In this document: positions 1 through 5,830 of the stretch, piece after piece
Layout: each line of letters opens with the position of its first letter
Position numbering within the stretch: the stretch's first letter is position 1
From: Immundisolibacteraceae bacterium
Lineage (GTDB): Bacteria; Pseudomonadota; Gammaproteobacteria; Immundisolibacterales; Immundisolibacteraceae
Reading direction: 5' to 3'
DNA length: 5,830 nt
Assembly (NCBI GenBank): GCA_016763355.1
Contig: JAESTY010000347.1
Location: forward strand, 1 to 5,830
Program-made: the position numbers and the translations under genes
Notes under the pieces: model-generated
The model's database searches: none
Told to the model about the DNA's origin: nothing
The model's input: the letters and a program-made list of their open reading frames with translations, nothing else

Positions 1-15
1 GATCTAAAATAAGAA

Positions 16-91
16 TGGTGGGCCGTCCGGGGTTCGAACCCGGGACACGCGGATTAAAAGTCCACTGCTCTACCAACTGAGCTAACGGCCC
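16..91 (-). tRNA. tRNA-Lys, anticodon TTT
   Basis: The minus strand folds into a complete 76-nt cloverleaf. The acceptor stem is GGGCCGT paired with ACGGCCC. The D arm is GCTC-AGTTGGTA-GAGC. The anticodon stem GTGGA/TCCGC has one T-G wobble and encloses loop CTTTTAA, with anticodon TTT at 58-56. A 5-nt variable loop and T arm CCGGG-TTCGAAC-CCCGG follow. The discriminator base is A, and the 3' CCA is encoded at 18-16. Anticodon TTT and discriminator A73 fit lysine identity. The gene lies 39 nt downstream of queC on the same strand. I see no convincing promoter in that gap, so it may be read from the upstream operon or from a promoter inside queC. It is not itself a queuosine substrate, because Q is placed in GUN anticodons. 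Only 15 nt remain beyond its 3' end, so any terminator is out of view. Confidence 0.97.
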
Positions 92-130
92 CTACCTTTG
101 ATTACTGCGATGCTGCCCCGTTTTTAACCG

Positions 131-811
131 CTATTGATAGCGAGTTGGGTCAGCAATTCCGGCGTTGGTGAAGCCCTGTTCTCGCAGTCTGCATGCATCG
201 CAAACTCGACAAGCCTCACCGCCGGGCGCGGGATTATAACAGGAAACTGTCACCGAATAGTCAACTTCTAAACCGGTTCCTAACAATACTATTTCTGCCT
301 TACTTAACTGCTGCAGAGGTGCCTCAATAGTGATGGGTTTACCCTCGACCCCACCTTTGGTAGCCAGGTTAGCCATCTGCTGAAAGGCACTGATATATTC
401 GGGTCGGCAGTCTGGGTAACCTGAATAATCGACCGCATTAACGCCTATGTAGATCCGCTGTGCGTCGACCACTTCAGCCCAGCCCAGAGCAATCGATAAA
501 AACACCGTATTGCGCGCTGGTACATAGGTAACCGGAATACCTTCGCTAAGCTCAACCGGCACATCGATATTGGTGTCGGTAAGTGCTGATCCACCGATAC
601 TATCCAGATTCAAACGAATAGTTTTATGAGCCTTAACAGAATTTAATTTCGCCACCTTGGCTGCCGCATCAAGCTCGCAACGATGGCGTTGACCATAATC
701 AAAACTCATTGCGTAGCAGGTATAGCCGTCTCGATGGGCCAGCGCCAGCAGCGTTGCGGAATCGAGCCCGCCAGAAAGCAGAATAACCGCCTTTTTTTCA
801 GTTTGACTCAT
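131..811 (-). CDS. queC: 7-cyano-7-deazaguanine synthase QueC
   Basis: QueC is a cytosolic ATP-dependent enzyme that converts 7-carboxy-7-deazaguanine (CDG) and ammonia to preQ0, the step after QueE in queuosine synthesis. The protein has 226 residues, normal for the family. Residues 8-18 hold the PP-loop (N-type ATP pyrophosphatase) motif SGGLDS. YVPARN lies at 96-101, and a GVN...YSGYPDCRPEY segment typical of QueC spans about 123-139. The C-terminal zinc site is C191, C201, C204 and C207, all present. The ATG at 811 puts the PP-loop near the N-terminus as expected, but its ribosome site is poor: the nearest GGA is about 14 nt upstream. It follows queE after 68 nt and precedes tRNA-Lys by 39 nt. 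The last codons and TAG stop fall in a short perfect inverted repeat (129-142). No key residue is missing, and the identification is firm. Confidence 0.96.
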   Translation of the reverse strand: MSQTEKKAVILLSGGLDSATLLALAHRDGYTCYAMSFDYGQRHRCELDAAAKVAKLNSVKAHKTIRLNLDSIGGSALTDTNIDVPVELSEGIPVTYVPARNTVFLSIALGWAEVVDAQRIYIGVNAVDYSGYPDCRPEYISAFQQMANLATKGGVEGKPITIEAPLQQLSKAEIVLLGTGLEVDYSVTVSCYNPAPGGEACRVCDACRLREQGFTNAGIADPTRYQ

Positions 812-852
812 GGTGTTAGCAATTTTCCATCACGAACTTTTAATAACGGTTT

Positions 853-865
853 GAAGCGAAACTTC
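853..865. repeat. Intergenic inverted motif, copy 2 (before queC)
   Basis: GAAGCGAAACTTC on the plus strand lies in the 68-nt gap between queE and queC, 41 nt upstream of the queC ATG. The transcribed strand can form a 4-bp GAAG/CTTC stem, with GGT and ACC just outside able to pair beyond an internal loop. It equals copy 1 at 1611-1626 with TGT removed. No T-run follows, so it is not an intrinsic terminator. Confidence 0.4.
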
Positions 866-879
866 TTTACCAAGTGCAA

Positions 880-1602
880 CTAGCGACCTGGTTCATCACC
901 CCATAGGGTTTTATGCAGTTGCAGCTGCAATCTGACCGGCAGGTGATCTGCCAATATCCAGCTGGCAATATCAGCAGGATTAACCTGACCAAAGGCTGGC
1001 GATAACAGGAGGTGACAACGCTTTTCTAGCCCATGATCGGCAATCATTTGGCGAGCCCAGAGATAGTCTTCTCGGCTACAGAGCACGAATTTGACCTGAT
1101 CTTCTGGCTTTAACAGTTCTATGTTTTCCAGTCGATTGCGATGCTGCTCCCCGGAGCCTGGCGTTTTCAGATCCATTACCCGGATCACCCGCGCATCAAG
1201 CGGACCTATATCACGCTCACCACTGGTCTCTATTGAAACTTGATAACCCCTGTCACAAAGCGCTGTTAACAGCCCCAAACAGGCTTGTTGAGCGAGGGGC
1301 TCACCACCGGTTACTGTCACGTGAGGGGTTTGATGGGGTGCAACCTCAGCGAGTATTTCAGTTACTGACATCGATGACCCACCGCTAAAGGCATAGGCCG
1401 TGTCGCAATAGGTGCAACGCAGCGGACAACCGGTGAGACGAATAAAGACAGTAGGCAACCCAGCGGTTAGCCCCTCGCCCTGAAGTGAGTAGAAAATCTC
1501 GGTGATTTTTAGCGAATTCGGCAGCCCAGCCTGGTTCGCTGAATTACCACTAGCCGACGTTTCAGTTTGTTGCTGCGCCGCTGAATTATGCAGATTACTC
1601 AA
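880..1602 (-). CDS. queE: 7-carboxy-7-deazaguanine synthase QueE (radical SAM)
   Basis: QueE is a radical SAM enzyme that rearranges 6-carboxy-tetrahydropterin (CPH4) to 7-carboxy-7-deazaguanine, the substrate of QueC encoded next. The 4Fe-4S cluster motif CX3CX2C is C59, C63 and C66 within TGCPLRCTYCDTAYAF. The SAM-binding GGEP is at 99-102, and the family opening KITEIFYSLQGEG is at 32-44. The frame has no ATG before the catalytic core, and an in-frame TGA lies just upstream. The first usable start is therefore TTG at 1602, without a good Shine-Dalgarno. This gives about 28 extra N-terminal residues rich in Ser, Gln, Asn and Ala that are not part of the fold. A CTG at 1524 (codon 27) sits where I recall Pseudomonas QueE beginning, and has AGG 5 nt upstream, so the true start is uncertain. 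The gene lies 30 nt after cpoB. Function is firm; the start is not. Confidence 0.93.
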   Translation of the reverse strand: MSNLHNSAAQQQTETSASGNSANQAGLPNSLKITEIFYSLQGEGLTAGLPTVFIRLTGCPLRCTYCDTAYAFSGGSSMSVTEILAEVAPHQTPHVTVTGGEPLAQQACLGLLTALCDRGYQVSIETSGERDIGPLDARVIRVMDLKTPGSGEQHRNRLENIELLKPEDQVKFVLCSREDYLWARQMIADHGLEKRCHLLLSPAFGQVNPADIASWILADHLPVRLQLQLHKTLWGDEPGR

Positions 1603-1610
1603 CGATCAGA

Positions 1611-1626
1611 GAAGCTGTGAAACTTC
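1611..1626. repeat. Intergenic inverted motif, copy 1 (before queE)
   Basis: GAAGCTGTGAAACTTC on the plus strand lies in the 30-nt gap between cpoB and queE, 8 nt upstream of the queE TTG. On the transcribed strand GAAGT can pair with GCTTC, including one T-G wobble, to give a small 5-bp hairpin. It matches the motif at 853-865 exactly apart from a TGT insertion. Function is unknown. Confidence 0.4.
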
Positions 1627-1632
1627 GATACA

Positions 1633-2484
1633 TCAGAGGTGGCCCTCTTCCCGCATTTTCTTAATGCGATTTTCCGCCAGTCTTACCGCCGTCGGTGACA
1701 GATTCTCCGCGATAACCGCCGACAATAGCTGATTAGCCTCGGCCCACTTTCCCTGCTCGTAATAGATATAGCCAATTTTCAGCTGAGTGCCGGCGCGTTT
1801 GCCACTTTCAGGATGCTTCTCAAGCAACTGATTAAACTGCAACAGTGCTTTGGCGAAACTCCGGGTTACATAATAGGATTCGCCGATCCAGTAACGAGCG
1901 TTATCCGCATAGCTACCTACGGGATAGAGCTGTAAAAACTGCTCAAATGCGACCACGGCCTGATCATATTTGGCCGCTTTTAATAAATCGAATGCCTGCT
2001 GATAGCCCTGCTGTTCAAGTATTTTTAATTCGGCGGGAGAGCCATTTCCAGCCAGCGGCTGTTGTTCGCCAGGTGGGGCAATTGCTACTGGTGCATCGCC
2101 ACCAACACTAGCAGCTACATTGTCGGTACTGGCCGCTGACTGAATAACATTTGTCAGCGGAGCCACAGCTAACGGACGACTCTCGACATCAATTAAGCGG
2201 CGGTCCAGATCAAGATAATATTCTCGCTGACGTCGCTGCAGATCTTCTATGGTGTGATGATTATCTTCTAACGCACCACGCAGTTCGCGCAAATCACCCT
2301 GCAGCTGCTGCACCTGACTGACAACTTCCAACCGGCGCTGAATATCGAACTGACGATCGGCGGAAATACCACCGACCTCACCGCTCACAGGAATCGCGAT
2401 TGACAACAGCATTAATGCCGCTGAGACCCTCCGGGGCAACCGTAAAGACTGACCCAGAGGTTGTTTTAGCAAAAAACTTCTCAC
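1633..2484 (-). CDS. cpoB: Cell division coordinator CpoB (YbgF), periplasmic
   Basis: CpoB is a periplasmic protein that binds TolA and, in E. coli, links outer-membrane constriction by Tol-Pal with septal peptidoglycan synthesis by PBP1B. The N-terminus is a basic signal peptide: Arg/Lys in 1-19, a hydrophobic core at about 20-33, and likely cleavage after residue 35. Residues about 48-102 form a charged coiled coil ending in RQREYYLDLDRRL, the hallmark of the family's trimerisation region. A low-complexity Ala/Pro/Gly linker covers about 104-150. Three TPR-like repeats follow, at about 158-190, 195-227 and 232-264. The length of 283 aa is slightly above the usual 260-270. The start is GTG at 2484, whose GTGA overlaps the TGA of pal by 4 nt and implies translational coupling. 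The first in-frame ATG (codon 25) would destroy the signal peptide. It is the last gene of the tol-pal group. Confidence 0.94.
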   Translation of the reverse strand: MRSFLLKQPLGQSLRLPRRVSAALMLLSIAIPVSGEVGGISADRQFDIQRRLEVVSQVQQLQGDLRELRGALEDNHHTIEDLQRRQREYYLDLDRRLIDVESRPLAVAPLTNVIQSAASTDNVAASVGGDAPVAIAPPGEQQPLAGNGSPAELKILEQQGYQQAFDLLKAAKYDQAVVAFEQFLQLYPVGSYADNARYWIGESYYVTRSFAKALLQFNQLLEKHPESGKRAGTQLKIGYIYYEQGKWAEANQLLSAVIAENLSPTAVRLAENRIKKMREEGHL

Positions 2485-3032
2485 CGAGCGCTATACCCAA
2501 TGACTGCGCGGCGGTTTTGTGACCAGCAGCTTTCGTCATGACACATCGCTAGCGGGGTCTCTTCCCCATAAGAAACACTGTCAACCTGATTGCTAGATGC
2601 TCCGGCCGCCAGGAACAGACTGGTTACCGCATTAGCTCTACGCTCACCCAGAGCGATGTTGTATTCCCGAGCACCGCGTTCATCCGCGTGGCCGTCAACT
2701 TTAACTTTGGCACTGGGGTGCGAGGCGAGATAGCTGGCATGCGCAGCAATTACCGGCTGAAATTCAGCTTTCACCTGATAGCTATCAAAATCAAAATAGA
2801 TGGTTTTGCTGCCCACCTGACCGGCTACACCACCACCGCTAAGACTGCCTGCATCCAGGGGCAGGCTAGAAAAACTACCGCTGCCGCCAAGGCCGGATGT
2901 AGAACTGCTTCCGTAACCAGATGATGCGCCAGCGGAACTAGCGCTACTCATGCCTGAATCGGGTGTGCTGGTACACGCGGACAATGACACTACAACGAAT
3001 AAGCTAGAAATTAACTTCAGTTTACTTCTCAT
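2481..3032 (-). CDS. pal: Peptidoglycan-associated lipoprotein Pal (OprL)
   Basis: Pal is an outer-membrane lipoprotein that grips peptidoglycan and is released or relocated through TolB during division. The 183-residue product opens with a lipoprotein signal peptide, with lipobox LSAC and acylated Cys20. A Ser/Gly-rich tether spans about 21-75. The OmpA-like domain begins at YFDFDSY (79-85) and includes GHADERGAREYN (114-125), LGERRANAV (128-136) and NRRAV (173-177). D117 and R132 stand at the spacing of the Asp/Arg pair that contacts diaminopimelate in OmpA-like domains. I chose ATG 3032 because GGAGA lies 8 nt upstream and it places the lipobox correctly. The same frame stays open to 3170, but that form would overlap tolB by 104 nt and bury the signal peptide. 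C164 and C169, close to the C-terminus, form a possible disulfide. The stop overlaps the cpoB start by 4 nt. Confidence 0.96.
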   Translation of the reverse strand: MRSKLKLISSLFVVVSLSACTSTPDSGMSSASSAGASSGYGSSSTSGLGGSGSFSSLPLDAGSLSGGGVAGQVGSKTIYFDFDSYQVKAEFQPVIAAHASYLASHPSAKVKVDGHADERGAREYNIALGERRANAVTSLFLAAGASSNQVDSVSYGEETPLAMCHDESCWSQNRRAVIGYSAR

Positions 3033-3040
3033 GCCAAAAA

Positions 3041-3045
3041 TCTCC
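3041..3045 (-). promoter_or_regulatory. Shine-Dalgarno site of pal
   Basis: GGAGA on the minus strand sits 8 nt upstream of the ATG at 3032. It is the strongest ribosome site in the window, and it decides the pal start at 3032 over the upstream in-frame starts. High pal translation fits the abundance of this lipoprotein in known bacteria (inference). Confidence 0.75.
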
Positions 3046-3066
3046 ATTGCCAAAACTACTAGTGAA

Positions 3067-4383
3067 TTAACGATTAAAAGGGGACCAGCTGGGCTCACGC
3101 ACTTTGGCGTGTTGTAAAGCAAGCTGCTGGCGTACACGGGCATCAACCGATACCACTGCCAGTGACTCACTGTTGCCGCGGGTACTAGTATAGATGATCA
3201 GCTGACCATTCGGAGAGAAGCTCGGTGACTCATCTAATGCGCCGCTACTGAGCAGGGTCATTTCTGACTGAACCAGGTCGACCAGCCCAATACGGTAACC
3301 CTTGCGGCCCTGACTATTAACCACCGCCAGGTATTTGCCATCCGGTGATACCGATGCATCAGCATTATATTTGCCCATGTTGATGGTGATCCGTTTTGCC
3401 GGACCACCAAGACGACTTATTTTATAAATTTGCGGCCCCCCGCCCCGATCAGAGGTGAAATAGATCTGTTTTCCATCGGGACTCCAGGCAGGCTCGGTAT
3501 CAATCGCATAGTGACTCGTTAGTCGGGTTAGCTCATCACTATCTAACCGATAGATAAATATATCCGGGCTGCCATCCTTGGACAGGGTAATTGCCAGTTC
3601 CTGACCATCAGGCGACCAGGCCGGCGCTCCGTTAATACCTTTAAACTGTTTTAACTTTCGCCGCTCACCGGTAGAAACTTCTTGAGTAAAAATGGCCGGC
3701 CGGCCCTGATCGAACGCCACATAACTCAGATATTGACCGTTCGCAGACCAACTAGGTGACATCACCGGTTCAGGAGAACTCAGTACACCAACTGGATTAC
3801 GACCATCTACATCGGCTACCTGTAGTCCGTAGCGGCCACCTTTTGATGCCACATAAGCAATCCGGGTACTAAAAACACCGTCCACCCCGGTGAGCTGGCG
3901 GAACACCTGATCGGCAATATAATGACCCAGGCGACGCAATTCATTGCCAGGCACCGCGCTATAACGTGCACCGGTCAGACGCTGCTTTTTAATCGCATCA
4001 AGCAGCTCAAACCGAACATCAAACAGATCATCACCGACCTGCTCCAACTGGCCAATAATCAGCGCTTCAACCCCTAGCAAACGCCAGTCCCGATAATCCA
4101 CATCTTTGGCATGGTAAGGACGATTCAACATCGACTCTTTCGGGGTGAGGGTAAAACGCCCCGAACGATAAAGATCGGCGGTAATCACCCGATCAATTGA
4201 AGATTCTGCAGAAGCTCCGCGCCAGGGCTGGGCAAAAGGTATCACCGCTACCGGGATAGCCGACTCAACCCCTTCGACAATATCTATTCTTAATTCAGCG
4301 ATGACAGGAGGCTGCCAGCACAGTGCAAACAGCAGGACAAACCCGGCCAAATATTGCGAGCCGTGTTTAAACATAGGAGCCAT
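3067..4383 (-). CDS. tolB: Tol-Pal system periplasmic protein TolB
   Basis: TolB is the soluble periplasmic protein that shuttles between Pal and TolA. The 438-residue product (E. coli about 430) has a signal peptide with hydrophobic core at about 11-22 and likely cleavage VIA|ELRI after residue 29, as in E. coli where the mature protein begins EVRI. Residues about 30-165 form the N-terminal alpha/beta domain. A six-bladed beta-propeller follows, with blade motifs starting near 209 (SPSWSANGQ), 253 (APAWSPDGQ), 298 (EPAWSPDGK), 342 (DASVSPDGK), 386 (SPSFSPNGQ) and 430 (EPSWSPF). ATG 4383 is preferred because GGCGAG lies 10 nt upstream and it clears tolA by 16 nt. ATG 4374 would also give a normal signal peptide, whereas ATG 4407 would overlap tolA and lengthen the n-region. 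Pal follows after 34 nt. Confidence 0.95.
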   Translation of the reverse strand: MAPMFKHGSQYLAGFVLLFALCWQPPVIAELRIDIVEGVESAIPVAVIPFAQPWRGASAESSIDRVITADLYRSGRFTLTPKESMLNRPYHAKDVDYRDWRLLGVEALIIGQLEQVGDDLFDVRFELLDAIKKQRLTGARYSAVPGNELRRLGHYIADQVFRQLTGVDGVFSTRIAYVASKGGRYGLQVADVDGRNPVGVLSSPEPVMSPSWSANGQYLSYVAFDQGRPAIFTQEVSTGERRKLKQFKGINGAPAWSPDGQELAITLSKDGSPDIFIYRLDSDELTRLTSHYAIDTEPAWSPDGKQIYFTSDRGGGPQIYKISRLGGPAKRITINMGKYNADASVSPDGKYLAVVNSQGRKGYRIGLVDLVQSEMTLLSSGALDESPSFSPNGQLIIYTSTRGNSESLAVVSVDARVRQQLALQHAKVREPSWSPFNR

Positions 4384-4393
4384 TACTGGAGTT

Positions 4394-4399
4394 CTCGCC
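4394..4399 (-). promoter_or_regulatory. Probable Shine-Dalgarno site of tolB
   Basis: GGCGAG on the minus strand lies directly after the tolA stop codon and 10 nt before the ATG at 4383. It supports that start over ATG 4374, whose upstream sequence has no purine-rich match. The match is imperfect. Confidence 0.45.
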
Positions 4400-5434
4400 T
4401 TAATCATTTCGGAAAACAAATACAAACGTCCTAAAATTCTCATTAAATAGCCGCAACTTGTCCGGCACGGGTAGTGGTGAGGCTTTAACCACCGCAGCTT
4501 CAACTGATCGGTTCAACGCCGCTGAGCTACAACTGCCCACTACCTGTGCATCGATCACCTGTCCACCCGGCACCAACTTGACCCTTACATCACAACTGAC
4601 TCCTGCCGACCAGTTCATCGGCTGCAACCATTTACTGGCAACCTTGGCCTGAATAGCGGCCACATATTGCAACACCTCATCATGATCAAGCTGAGCCTGT
4701 TCAACAGCCATTTGCTCGGCCAGTGCCTGTTTACGCTGCATTTCTTGTTCAGCAGCCAATCGAGCTATCCGTTGCTGCTCCGCGACAATTTTTCGCAGCC
4801 GCTCCTGCTCTGCTAATTCTCTTTGCCGCTGCTGTTCTTCAAGCTCAGCAGCTTCGGCCAGTTCTGCGCGGCGCTGTTGATCAATTTTTTCCTGCTCAGC
4901 TTTACGTTGTTTTTTCTGTTCCGCTAATTTTTTCTGTTGATCAAGTTTTTGCTGTTCTGCCAATTTTTTGGCCTGATCTTTAACCTTTTGGGCAGCCAAC
5001 TTATCCAATCGAAGTTTTTCGTCTCGGGCTTCTTTTTGTGCGGCTATTCGAACCTTCTCCTGCTGCTGAGCTTTTTTAAGCTGCCGTAGCGCTGCTGCCT
5101 TTTTCTTCTCCGCTGCCTTTTGGTTTACCTCGGCACGAGCTTTTTCTTTCTGTAACCGCTTAACCTTCTGCTGCTCGGCTTTTAAGGCAGCTTCTCTGTC
5201 AGCCCTAATTTTATCTAGCTGCGCAAGTACCTGCGCCGCTTGTTCTGGATTAATCGCTTCAGCTACTACCGGATTACCAGGCGCCGGCTTTTTAAATTCT
5301 TCACTCTTCTCCTGGCTGTTGATGCCGACGATCAGCCAACCAAACAGAATCAAATGAACCGCGACTGACATTAGTAAAGGCCAACGCCATTCCTGATTAG
5401 CCAACTGCATTAGTTTCGTCAGACCGGTGGCCAA
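4400..5434 (-). CDS. tolA: Tol-Pal inner-membrane linker protein TolA
   Basis: TolA carries energy from the TolQR motor across the periplasm to TolB and Pal. The 344-residue product has the three usual domains. One transmembrane helix lies at about 18-38 and includes S23 and H27, matching the Ser-xxx-His spacing that contacts TolQR in E. coli. A long Gln/Lys/Glu/Ala coiled helix spans about 65-250. The compact C-terminal domain (about 251-344) has a Cys pair, C281 and C302, likely a disulfide as in known TolA. The start is uncertain. TTG at 5434 has AGG 9 nt upstream and lies 14 nt after the tolR stop. ATG at 5410 (codon 9) gives an N-terminus of normal length but has no visible Shine-Dalgarno. 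The helical region is rich in Gln, unlike the Ala/Lys-dominated E. coli domain. Identity is firm from architecture and neighbours. Confidence 0.93.
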   Translation of the reverse strand: MATGLTKLMQLANQEWRWPLLMSVAVHLILFGWLIVGINSQEKSEEFKKPAPGNPVVAEAINPEQAAQVLAQLDKIRADREAALKAEQQKVKRLQKEKARAEVNQKAAEKKKAAALRQLKKAQQQEKVRIAAQKEARDEKLRLDKLAAQKVKDQAKKLAEQQKLDQQKKLAEQKKQRKAEQEKIDQQRRAELAEAAELEEQQRQRELAEQERLRKIVAEQQRIARLAAEQEMQRKQALAEQMAVEQAQLDHDEVLQYVAAIQAKVASKWLQPMNWSAGVSCDVRVKLVPGGQVIDAQVVGSCSSAALNRSVEAAVVKASPLPVPDKLRLFNENFRTFVFVFRND

Positions 5435-5443
5435 TATTTCTAA

Positions 5444-5446
5444 CCT
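5444..5446 (-). promoter_or_regulatory. Possible Shine-Dalgarno core of tolA (AGG)
   Basis: AGG on the minus strand lies 9 nt before the TTG at 5434 and just after the tolR stop. It is the only purine-rich match near either candidate tolA start, and the reason TTG 5434 was kept over ATG 5410. A three-base match is weak. Confidence 0.3.
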
Positions 5447-5448
5447 GA

Positions 5449-5830
5449 TCAGGATTTTTTAGCTAACGGAGCGTTATCAGCGTCCGGAGTCTCCGTGAGT
5501 AGTCCCACATTAGCCACTCCCGCCGACTGCAATAACGCCATCACCCGCACAACGTTGCCATAGGCGGTGAGCTCATCGCCCTTGACCATCACCTGCAGAT
5601 CAGCATGGCGGGTTTTGATCGCCGTCACTAATGCCAGCAAGCGCTGCCCATCAACCGCTTCTTGCTGGTATTCATCAAAATCCAGAAAGTAGTCTCCACT
5701 CTTGTCGATGGTCACTACCAGAGGCAATGCACCCTGATATTCCATCGGTGCGGCTACGGTCTTTGGCAGATCAACTTCAACGCCGGTTTCAAGCAGTGGC
5801 GTGGTAATCATAAAAATGATCAGTAGTACC
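5449..5830 (-). CDS. tolR: Tol-Pal inner-membrane motor protein TolR, 5' end outside the window
   Basis: TolR is an ExbD-family inner-membrane protein that works with TolQ as a proton-driven motor pulling on TolA. Only the C-terminal 126 residues are visible. The frame enters from the right edge with VLLIIFM, the end of the single transmembrane helix, followed by ITTPLLETGVEVDLP, the family's characteristic junction. The periplasmic domain then runs to a charged tail ending AKKS. The in-frame ATG at 5811 is an internal Met of the membrane segment, not the start. The catalytic transmembrane Asp and the cytoplasmic N-terminus lie beyond the edge, as should tolQ. The TGA stop is 14 nt before the proposed tolA TTG. 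The gene looks intact as far as it can be seen. Confidence 0.93.
   Translation of the reverse strand, partial: VLLIIFMITTPLLETGVEVDLPKTVAAPMEYQGALPLVVTIDKSGDYFLDFDEYQQEAVDGQRLLALVTAIKTRHADLQVMVKGDELTAYGNVVRVMALLQSAGVANVGLLTETPDADNAPLAKKS

Noticed and set aside
1..91. tRNA-Lys as an integration site for a mobile element
   Set aside because: Only 15 nt beyond the tRNA 3' end are visible. There is no repeat of the tRNA end and no integrase in the window.
812..879. preQ1-type riboswitch before queC
   Set aside because: The 68-nt gap has neither the stem followed by an A-rich tail that defines the short preQ1 classes nor a terminator or sequestered ribosome site. The same holds for the 30-nt gap before queE.
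3033..3110. Separate promoter for pal at the end of tolB
   Set aside because: AT-rich patches such as TTAATC are present, but no well-spaced -35/-10 pair could be defended by eye.
3033..3170. Longer pal reading frame extending 46 codons upstream of ATG 3032
   Set aside because: It would overlap the tolB coding end by 104 nt and put about 46 residues ahead of the lipoprotein signal peptide. ATG 3032 has a good Shine-Dalgarno and a correctly placed lipobox.
4384..4503. Longer tolB reading frame extending 40 codons upstream of ATG 4383
   Set aside because: It would overlap tolA by 104 nt and displace the signal peptide from the N-terminus. The extension has no family features.
683..4983. Open frames on the plus strand at 683-883, 1502-1732, 1845-2111, 2688-2924, 4458-4652 and 4723-4983
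   Set aside because: All lie wholly or mostly antisense to firmly identified genes, show no domain-like pattern and mirror the composition of the opposite strand. They are shadows.
5444..5453. Ten-base perfect palindrome CCTGATCAGG at the tolR-tolA junction
   Set aside because: A palindrome of this length is expected several times in a window this size. It has no loop for a hairpin, and its bases are explained by the tolR stop and the tolA AGG.

Overview
The window is one block of genes, all on the minus strand. Read in the direction of transcription it runs tolR (5' end outside the window) - tolA - tolB - pal - cpoB (ybgF) - queE - queC - tRNA-Lys(TTT). All seven proteins are recognisable from their family motifs, and no stretch over 300 bases lacks a gene. 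The content points to a gammaproteobacterium. From memory, the same order (tol-pal, cpoB, queE, queC, tRNA-Lys) occurs in Pseudomonas, and in E. coli a tRNA-Lys gene also follows cpoB. The protein sequences do not look like a close Pseudomonas or enteric relative, and I cannot name the genus.

Region 1 (about 1633-5830) is the Tol-Pal envelope system. TolR belongs to the inner-membrane motor with TolQ, which would lie just beyond the right edge. TolA is the membrane-anchored, coiled-coil arm across the periplasm. TolB is the periplasmic beta-propeller. Pal is the outer-membrane lipoprotein that binds peptidoglycan, and CpoB is a periplasmic coiled-coil/TPR partner. Together they constrict the outer membrane at division and keep it intact. 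Gaps are short (14, 16 and 34 nt), and pal and cpoB overlap by 4 nt, so this is a tightly coupled operon.

Region 2 (131-1602) holds queE and queC, two consecutive steps of 7-deazaguanine synthesis (CPH4 to CDG to preQ0) that feed queuosine modification of tRNA. The gaps widen here (30 and 68 nt), and both carry a near-identical short imperfect inverted motif. That motif is the least explained signal in the window.

Region 3 (16-91) is a complete tRNA-Lys gene with an encoded CCA, 39 nt after queC.

Three genes appear to use non-ATG starts: cpoB GTG, queE TTG and tolA probably TTG. The longest reading frames of pal and tolB overrun their likely starts, so shorter starts are given. I see no mobile element, CRISPR array, broken gene or clear sign of a new system. 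This is a conserved housekeeping region with a few small points worth checking.
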